Assembly (NCBI RefSeq): GCF_000002235.5
Contig: NW_022145611.1
Span: forward strand, 8,314,242-8,378,241
Source of the DNA: Strongylocentrotus purpuratus
Taxonomy: Eukaryota > Echinodermata > Echinoidea > Camarodonta > Strongylocentrotidae
Length of the DNA stretch: 64,000 bases
Reading direction: 5' to 3'
Shown here piece by piece: positions 55,186 to 64,000 of the stretch. The position numbers and the translations under genes were made by a program. Positions within the stretch are counted from its first letter, which is position 1. Every line of letters begins with the position of its first letter. Under the pieces are notes generated by a model. That model made no database searches. It was not told the origin of the DNA and was given only the letters and a program-made list of their open reading frames with translations.

Positions 55186-55225
55186 TCTTTGTCTCATCTC
55201 AGAAAACGCAATTATTTGGCGTAAT

Positions 55226-55480
55226 CCAGTTTACCGTCATATTATTCTTTATTCTATCTGCACCATCTTAATAATAACAGAAATAAATCATTTTTATCTC
55301 GGCTACTATCCATTCGGGCATGGACTTCATATTTCTTGACAATTTAATTTCACAAATCCAGTTTCCATCATATAACTCTTTATTCTATCTGCGGCATCTT
55401 AATAATAAGAGAAATAAATCAGTTTTATCTCGGCTACTTATTTTTCTTAGCAATTTATATTTCACAAATCCGGTTATCAG
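55226..55480. repeat. Two-unit tandem repeat of about 132 bp
   Basis: Units start at 55226 and 55358 and share tctttattctatctgc, atcttaataata, gaaataaatca and ttttatctcggctac; a third begins at 55470 and breaks off. Confidence 0.8.
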
Positions 55481-57789
55481 AATGAAAGGAGAATTTTCTT
55501 ATCAAATTTTAAAAGCTAACGCCTCTAGTTGTGATTTAGAATATTGTGGGGAGGGAATTAAACCTTTATCATCAAATTTATATAACCACAAGTGAGTCCA
55601 CACGGTCCCTAACTACAAGATAATTTCCAAGTTTGTAACCACGTCCTTAACTTCAAATAGACATACTGTTATGGGAACCTTCCCATTGTTTGCCAATTCA
55701 CCAAGCCTGAAACCAGGGATCGTCGTTAATTGTCTGTCCTTGCGGGGCTTTTGTCAGGCTGTCATCAATAAAGCCATACCTGATAGTCCGATTAATAGGA
55801 TTTTGCGTGATGCTCCCATGCACACTCATTAGTGAGGGGATTTGTTGGGATCTGTTGCCTTAATTTTGGAGTAGAACGGTGTTTTTACACCTACTATTGC
55901 TATGCTTGTCAGCCTATTTCGATTGAACAACTTGGAGACATGAATGATTTAGCAGCAATTGACCCCTTTCCGCGATTTGCGGTGAGTGAAATCTCCATTT
56001 TAAACGAATTAATCAACCTGTCATTTCTATCATATATTATACAAAATGAGAAATTGGATGACTGCACTTGATGAGAAATAACAGATTAAGGTGTAAATGG
56101 AATGATAAAACCGATGAAATACTTCATTTGTTTTCAACTACATTTCAAAGAGTAATCACATTACTCTATTTAAGTCCAAACAATAACAGATCAAATCGTA
56201 GAAAAGATGCTAAAGCCAATAAAAAAGAAACCTTTAAACAGAAACCTTTGATGGGGTATATGCAGATGTCAAACCTGCTGGAGTATAGATAATTAATGAC
56301 ACTGTTTTTGTTAACGGTTGTCAGAAACATACCTTCCCATCTTCGAATACATTTAGACCCACACCAGGTTATAGGTCTGTTTAAAGTCACGTCTCCCAAA
56401 GCAATTTTCATCAAGGTTCTGCAATGTTCAACCTGACTTTAATAGACCAAGCTAACAACCAGCATCTAGTTCAACTGAAACCTGTGTTTTGCAACAATTG
56501 AAATCAATTGTGAATCTAGAGATAGGGAGATAGGAGATTGTGTTCTTTATTGAAACCCTGTACGTAGCTGATTTTATATTCTAATGAATACCGCAAATAA
56601 GGCTCCTTCATTCATTTATTGTCTTTAGAATACCTTACCCGCGCTCCCTTTAAAAAGAGGTGTGTGTATCCATACATTAATAAGTCAGCATGATACTTTC
56701 CAATTCCTATCCTCAACTCATATGGTATCCCAGACTTTTCTGTCAAATATATTTAATTGTTTCTTGTGAATTCTTGAAATCAACCATTCTGTGATATGTG
56801 CATAACACTACCAGGGAATGTTTTTATTGGCGGTACTTTTCTTGTAATCATATTATTTTCAATGCGACCCATCATGCCTGAAGACCCCTGTAGTCATCTT
56901 TATAAAGCCATCAAATATTTTGCCATTCAAGGAATAAATGTGAGTGTTAAAGTATTTCTCAATTTAAAGAAGAATGTGAATACTTTGAATAATATTTACA
57001 GTACTGCGCTATGTCTAGTAACCTTGAAACAGTTGCTTTATGTATGATTATAGTACCATGTCTACAATATCATTCATGTCATGCTAAGAATAATATTTGT
57101 AATTGATTTTGTCGATGACATTCAGGGGAGCCTAAAGCCTCTTTTTATCGGTTCATTGGTTTCGCTGCTTGAGAATGTGGCGATAAAATGCTTTTTTGAA
57201 AATATTGATAAATATGTGGCTAAGAATAATATCTGCAACAATGATCAATTTCTTTGAACCTATAGTGGCGTAAGTACTTTTTCAACTACCAGCCCCCTAT
57301 TCAGACAACCAGGATTTATGGCGTAGCTTTATGAAAACAGTGTAGGTATACAATGAGTTTTGTTTTTTTGTCTGAACTTGATTGACGTATTATGAAACGT
57401 TGTTAGCAAAACACATGTTCAAGAATCGTTACGAATGAAAACTTGGTAAGGAACGTCATGTCGTACAAAAACTTATCTTTATACAAGTTTGTTTAATTTT
57501 CTCCAGTCTGAATGGACCATGAGTTATGTTGACATGGGAAGCAATGGGTATGTTATTAATGAACGGATGAAGGTACAGTTTTGGGACAGTTTTAGAGGGA
57601 TGAGGAGTAGAGAGCAGGATAGGTATGGATGGAGAAAGATTTGTAAAGTATTGTACAGCAACTCAACTTTGTGCATGAATTTGTATATTGAACGATGATG
57701 TAACATTTGGTTGTATGGTTATACTTGGATATATGTTACGAAACTTGGTATTTTCTGCGGTCATAGCAAATTGTTTCCCCCTCTGTTAT

Positions 57790-57838
57790 TACCCCTCCTC
57801 CCCCTCTCTCTCTCTCCCCCCCCCCCCCCCCCCTCCCC

Positions 57839-57907
<69 letters not shown>

Positions 57908-57925
57908 CTCTCTCCCCCTTCCTCA
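57790..57925. repeat. C-run and CT microsatellite
   Basis: CCT-rich sequence, about 17 C, then about 50 bp of pure CT and CT/CCT remnants. The open frames through it are low-complexity. Confidence 0.95.
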
Positions 57926-59514
57926 AACTTTCCTCCAACTTTTTTTGTCTTCTTTTCACTTCTTACACTCATCACCAAAATTTTGTTTTGTTTCATTTTT
58001 TTCATATGGAGATTATTTTGAACATATATCTAAGTGTAACTCTTTGACAAAGAATGCCATTTGGCAGGTTTGTAAGGTGTGATTTTGAAACGAAAGATTT
58101 AAGTTTGAAAAATGGTCTTGTAAAGTGAGGAGGAGTAAAAGTACTTTTTCATATGACAAAAGAAAAACAAATCATGAATACTAGTACTTTTCAAACCAAG
58201 AAAGTGTCTTGTTATGTGTACATAGATTGTAAAGCACAGAATATAAGAGAATTGTAAGAAAGACGAAAGTAGCGTTGGCTAAGTTTGTAACAAAACTGTG
58301 TGCAGCAAGAAAGGCTTCGAGTATATTTTGATTGCTTTTGTTTTTAATTAATAGTTGTAGGCTTGTCAGTAATTTTTTTGTTTTTTGATTTGTGCAATGA
58401 GATGATTTATCTCTGTTCCGATGCAGTTTGGTTCAGTTCTTTTTACTAAGTCGTATTTGTGAGTAGAGTAAAGCAAAATTTCGTTTTTGTTGTATTATCA
58501 TTTTTGTTGTATTATCATTTGCAATATACTTGTTAATAGACTTGAGGGGAATTCTTTTACAATGTGAACAAGAAAAATCTTATTGCCTTAAAGAAGATTG
58601 AGTGCTCTTGCAACAACTTAGTGAGACATGTTTAACAGAAGGAAGATAACAAATCTTAAAACCATTTTTTTCTAAAGTTCATCTTGGAAAAGAGGTTATT
58701 ACAAGGAAATAAGGCATGATCATACTTGTCATGACATAACCAGCATAAAAGTGAATTACAAAATATTGTATTGCCTGGGAGCATAAACAAACTTTAAAAT
58801 CCTACCCTTCAGTATTAAGATCCCTTTTTGTTTTCAACTTGAGATATAAGGATTTTGATGAAGTTGTTCATATATTGGCTTCCTTTGGGATGTTCTCAAA
58901 TCCTTTCAATCAATTTTGATGCAACGTATACCGGTAAGTTAATTATTCAAAATCATGACCAAAGGTGTAATAGTTTCTTTGTATTTTCAGATAATTTGAA
59001 TTCTCTGCCTTTAGTTAGTATTATGTAGCAGTTTAATGAAGCTTAGTGGCACAAATTGTCATACTGAGAAAATATCACCATAAATTGTTGGAGAAAACAT
59101 TATTTTATTGCGTGGAGGCAGAGACACAGTATTAGCATCAAGTGCAAATGCGTACCCCCGCTACCTCGATCAGTCTGTACGATAACATATCTGTGCATCA
59201 GATAATTCTGATTAGAAAATTAATTGCTCCAACATCACCACAATACACTGTTAAATGTTTGGGATTTCTCGTTTTGTGCCACTCGGTTTTGCTATGCTAA
59301 TATAGACTAAGATCCTTCCTTTGTTTTCCTTTTTTATGTGTGTGTATGTAAATATATTTATTCATTGCCATGTGTGCGTAAGAAGATTTTTGCAACTCAC
59401 ATGCGGACATTGCCATTGTGAATATTTTTGTTGAATCGTCCTGAAGAAGACATCGGTGTAAGACTGTAAGGCCAGCGTCGTGATGTCAGGTGCTGAACAC
59501 CAGAACGAAGACAA

Positions 59515-59654
59515 CCAGGGCAACGTTTCATAAAATCGTCATAAGTACAAGTTCACCGACATCCCATTGAAACATGTGTATTGAATTGAACATGAGTTTG
59601 AATGGGATGTCCGTTAAGCTGTACTTATGAAGGTTTCATGAAACGATGCCCAGG
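59515..59654. mobile_element. Short palindromic MITE-like element
   Basis: Left end agggcaacgtttcataaaat, cgtcataagtacaagttcac and cgacatcccatt. The right end is its inverse (aatgggatgtccgttaagct, gtacttatgaaggtttcatg, aaacgatgccc). A 140-bp foldback with arms of about 55 bp. Confidence 0.8.
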
Positions 59655-62600
59655 TAATTTTAACACTATTAGTTTTACAATAGAAACAGTATATTTTCAT
59701 TCTTACATTGACTCTGAGAAAATGATAAGGTTAAATTGATTTTAATGAACTCAAGTCTGCTGATTTGCTCAGAGCTAGAGCGGTGTTAACAACCTTCTGG
59801 CAATATATAGGCGCCAATTAAACACCCTTCATCATGAGAAACCATAAATTTGGCGCATTGAACCGTTATAAAACGATATTAATTTAAGTGGTTCCATGTA
59901 ACAACTGTTTACTGGTTCCCATTTATGATGCTTTTATATTCTATTAACTATTATTTTACTTTAAAACAGTGAAATGTTGAAATACTTCTTGAATCTGTAC
60001 ACATGATTATTTCTAATGGCCTGGCCCTTGGTACTTTGGTGTTTATCAGCATTAACATTTAATATGCACAAGGTGTAAACTTAGGACTTGTGACTTATTG
60101 CATGTCTGCTCCTAACACAAACACCAACTCTTAACACTTGCACTGACACTTAATCATGTAACCCACAAAGTGGGGGGGGGGGGTGTTGATGGTCATGTTC
60201 TGGAACTGTATTTGGTCTGTATTGGGCTTTGATTGTGACTGTTTGGAATTTTATTAATGTTTAACCCACTTTTTTTATGATCACAAAAAGGTATCAGTAT
60301 TGTTTATTTAGGTATGTCCAGAGAGTTATTGTTATTGTCATTTGTTTTAACTTTATTATGAAGAAGAAAAAAGTGGATAATAAAAGATAAAGACAATTTT
60401 TTTGTTTTTTGCAAAAAGATGTGAAAGTTTTAACTGAGTACTATAAGTTTTCCCATTAGATATGGATATGTCCAAAAGTTTAACATTGTGAAAAAAGACA
60501 TTTCATAAATTTGTTTCATTTCATAATTTTTGTTGTGATACTATTGAACAATGTTAATAAATCATGTCTTTTAATATCTCAGCTCGGATGAATTAAGTGA
60601 AGTTGAACGTTAAAAAGAGGTCAAAGTAGTATTCATGTGTGTTGGTCGAAGTATTTTTAGTGGTGATAATGGAAAAAGGTACTAAAATTAAACAATTAAT
60701 TGATATTTCCCCAACCATTTTTGTCAGAATTATGCAAACTGAGTAACATGCAAATGAGAGAAAAAGTAGAATATCATGTCTGGACTGCAATACAATATAT
60801 TTGTCCTTTGAGCAATTCTTGTTGACACTTTCTAAGTGAAAGGCATATGTTTTGTAATAGTACATTTCAGTTATTGTATACTCATTTTGCTTGCCTGAAC
60901 ACTGAACAGCACCACTCTTTGTGTGCCCAACATGATGCTGTTGTGTGTGTAGATCTGTGCAAAAATGCCTCATTGACACAATATGTTAAGTATAAAGACT
61001 TTGAATGAATTACTGCGTTATGAACACGTCTGAATGTCAGACTTCAGTTTTGTCAGCAGAATTAAAGATCCCCTTTGAGTCGTTTAATTTGAAAAATAAA
61101 TGCTGCAGATGTCATTAGATCCATCTGCACTTATTTCCTGTGCAGTGAACTTCATGCTTACCTCGTTCGGATCTTAATCTCTCTTGATGTTTTGATCATG
61201 AAGTTCTTATACAGGGGAGGAAAGAGGATAACCTTTCTTGAACTTTTTACATATCTTGCTAATTAAATGTTGAAAATTACTCCATTTGGAAATGGTGAAC
61301 AATATCCTCACGGAAATGGAGACCCAATGTAGACTGGTTCCAATCCATGTGTTAGTCAATGTACAGATTCATAGCATTTGACTAGCTCAAAAAAGGTCAA
61401 ACGTTTTATTTGAAATGGCATACATTTTGTCGATATCTAAACTTGTCAATGGTGCTTTAGCAATAAGCTTCAAACACTATGTTTTACATATTCAATGTCA
61501 TCATGTCGAATAAAATTCCCCTTCATTTGCAAACTTTGTCGTTTTTTTATTTTGTTGTTAATGGTGGTAGTGTTGTTGTTGATATTGTTCTTGTCATTCA
61601 TTTTGTTTTGTTGGTTTGTTCATTTTAAGTAATTAATACTTTTAAGTTAATACTTTTTAAACACATTTTTTATACCACTCTCCATGGTCTGAGTGTGTGA
61701 TCTTTCTATTCAAATTTTAATGGTATGAAAGTGGATTCCACTTTGTTACTTTTTTCCTTTTTATCCCATTTAAAGACTTTAGTTTTATAGAAAATACATA
61801 TCTGATGCCCTAATTATATTAATCGCATTAAAACCTTGAGCCTTTAATCACATTCAGTCCCCGAAAATTCCAGCGACCTCTGTTATTTTTCTGGAACTAT
61901 TTCTCAAAAATTATACCATCATGATAAGATTAACCTACTGGTATGACTAATTTTTGATATAATTTTTTTCTTGGAGGGTTGTGCCAGAGAAAATACGATT
62001 ATTGGCGATCCACGAAAGAAGTGCAGGCCGATAAGCTCTTCCAACTCTGTAATGGATTATCGAATTGCGTTTGTTCGCTCCATGTTGCGACAGACATCGA
62101 GGGGGGGGGGGGGGGTGTTGCTAGAAAATTTTGAATGGGGTTGTTGAACCGATATTCCTGATAAGGAAGGCGAAAAATTGCCAACAAGCAGCAACGAAGT
62201 GTCCTATTTGAAACTTGCTGACGAGTAGTAACCAAAACAAAAGACGAGAAATTGCATCAAGAACAAAAGGGGAGTTATCAATTCTTGAGATTTAAAATCC
62301 AAAATGTACCGACTAAGGTTCCCATCTCAGATGCAATGTCAATGCCTTATTGTACTGTTTTACGAAATCATGGTCAGATGACGTAATATGTAGCACATTT
62401 TAAAATTTGACGCTCAAGCTATTCAAATATTGTTGCCTAATATAAGGATGATTTTTCGAAAGTTTTTGCAGGGTCATACTTTTGTGCTATTTGCCGACAA
62501 GCTCCTAAAATCACACATTTGCTAATTGTCGACAGAATTTTTTTAAAGTGATGTGGGAAGGGTTGAGACACCCCCCCCCCCCCCATCTCCCCTGTACCAA

Positions 62601-63239
62601 TGCCCCCGTGTTCACCTCTTTTTTTTTTGTCCTTTGAAAAAATAATTTTCTACTCTAGGGAGATGATATGATTTGGTTGACCTTTTATTCATTTAACTGG
62701 AAAAGATCTGCGTGTCAAATGTATAGCGTGCGATTATTAGGCGCTCTTTTTTCACGCTGGAATTCACCTTTTAAAAAAATTGTGTTGAAGGCTGAAATGA
62801 AAATTTCGCCAGCCGTGGTTTAAGTGGATTTTACTCTCGACAGCACATCGTAGTTCGTATCCTTTCTGGGCTTCGTGTTCTTGCTTCTGAGGAAGGATAA
62901 AAAAGAAATGAAATATTAAAAAGAAAAACTATAGAAATATGAACTCTAGGTTCATGGAGATATGTGAGTGCATATTGAGTGAGAAAAGTAGTGAGACAAA
63001 AACAAAAATTAAAGGGTTTGTAGAGAAATGACAAGTGTCAAAATAATAGGTTAATACAATCTTGTATTATCGCTTTGAAGTAACAACTTTTGATATGTCA
63101 TTCATTGAAAAACTCTTTGTAACAATTTGACAAGCGCGACATACGATAAATAATCTAAAATAAAGTGATAACGAACGCTAATTTGTATAACGTCCACGTA
63201 TTGTGAAGTGTTTTTGGTGGTGAATTGCCATTTGGTCGA

Positions 63240-63536
63240 TAACCAGGTCTAATGATCATTTGATGGTGAGTATTTTTATGATTAAATGATTATCTGGCCA
63301 TATGTATAGTAGACATGATGGGCTTTAGACAAACTGGGAACTAGACCGACTGAAAATTAGAATAAATGAGCAATAGACCAAATGACTATTAGCCTAAATG
63401 GTCATTAGACCAAATTGAGATTAGACGAAATGATTATTCAACCATGTGGATAGTAGACGGGCTGGGTGTAGACCATATGGGAATAGACCAATTGGGTAGT
63501 AGACGAATTGGTTGTAGACCTAACGGCAATAAACCT
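63240..63536. repeat. Degenerate minisatellite of about 18 bp
   Basis: Irregular repetition of (a)ttagaccaaatgg-like units (agaccgactg, agaccaaatgact, agaccaaattgag, agacgaaatgatt, agaccatatggga, agaccaattgggt, agacgaattggtt). At least a dozen units with heavy divergence. Confidence 0.8.
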
Positions 63537-64000
63537 TGTTGGTTAGTGTAACATTAAAAGGATTTAAAGAATGTTCAGTTTATCTAAATTAATTTTATCT
63601 AGAATCCAGGAAATCTGACAAAGAAATTCGGATTATTTTAAGCTTAGGCGTAGGAGGCGCAGGCTAAGTCTCTAATACTTTTTGCAAAAATCGAAATATA
63701 AAATCTTAAAGGAATAAATAAGTAATTTTAGGGAAAGGGGAGACCCCGAAAATGCAGTACAGACATTACTAACGAAAACACGGATTCCTAAAGTTATAAG
63801 TACCCGTATCATGATAGGACTTCAGTATTTATACCATGCTCACTGTCTTACTGATAATGGACTAACAAATAAAATATTATATCTTAAGAAACGTAAAATA
63901 AACTATGTGAGTCAAAATAATGATACAAAAACTCAGAACTGTAGATACTCGTAAAAAATGATCGTAAAAGAGCGGTCAAAATATAACTTAGAAAATTACT

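Larger units (their letters stand above)
53873..64000. other. Downstream flank of TADA2B
   Basis: About 10 kb without a confident gene. It holds a polyadenylation signal (53929), a solitary hairpin (54977-55034), a SINE tail (55105-55185), a tandem repeat (55226-55480), two weak candidate exons (55913-55981, 57507-57572), a C/CT tract (57790-57925), a palindromic element (59515-59654), G and C runs (60172, 62101, 62571) and a minisatellite (63240-63536). The T-rich stretch 58000-61000 could be the 3' UTR of something but cannot be assigned. Confidence 0.55.

Noticed and set aside
56166-56414. A minus-strand exon with donor gtatgt near 56332
   Set aside because: Weak acceptor, no recognisable peptide and no partner exon.
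60593-60979. A 128-residue minus-strand open frame
   Set aside because: No recognisable domain, AT-rich random-like composition, no promoter or splice support.

Overview
The window is metazoan nuclear DNA carrying two complete, intron-rich housekeeping genes that point away from each other. MED17 (Mediator head-module subunit) runs on the minus strand from its start codon at 12480 to its stop at 780, in 13 exons encoding 638 residues. TADA2B (the ADA2b adaptor of the SAGA histone acetyltransferase module) runs on the plus strand from 12587 to 53872, in 16 exons encoding 453 residues. I rebuilt both exon by exon. Every junction keeps the reading frame, every intron is GT-AG except one GC-AG intron in TADA2B, and both proteins align along their whole length with the vertebrate families as I remember them.

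The two start codons are only 106 bp apart. Two general coactivators, Mediator head and SAGA HAT module, therefore share one short TATA-less bidirectional promoter, which holds a perfect palindromic CRE (TGACGTCA). Each ATG sits in the same AAAATGGC context, resembling a YY1 site.

Layout: 1-779 is the MED17 3' flank, a tandem array of about 170-bp units that each repeat the codons for the MED17 C-terminus. 780-12480 is MED17, with compact introns holding SINEs, one palindromic element and two copies of an unclassified repeat. 12481-12586 is the shared promoter. 12587-26637 holds TADA2B exons 1-12 (ZZ finger, SANT domain, middle region). 26638-46235 is a 19.6-kb intron with GC-richer islands, tandem repeats, palindromic elements and an array of hairpins. 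46236-53872 holds the last four exons, including a 41-nt microexon and the SWIRM domain. 53873-64000 is intergenic or 3' flank, with a likely polyadenylation site at 53929, two weak candidate exons, one palindromic element and a minisatellite.

Organism: a marine deuterostome invertebrate, most likely an echinoderm and probably a sea urchin. The grounds are the vertebrate-like protein sequences, AT-rich unique DNA, many long GA/CT arrays and G or C homopolymers, abundant TACATGTA palindromes, and tRNA-derived SINEs with ATT-repeat tails. This is inference; no species can be named. I saw no reverse transcriptase, integrase, transposase, capsid or envelope reading frame, no rRNA, no intact tRNA and no CRISPR array. 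Nearly all other open frames are antisense, intronic or low-complexity noise.
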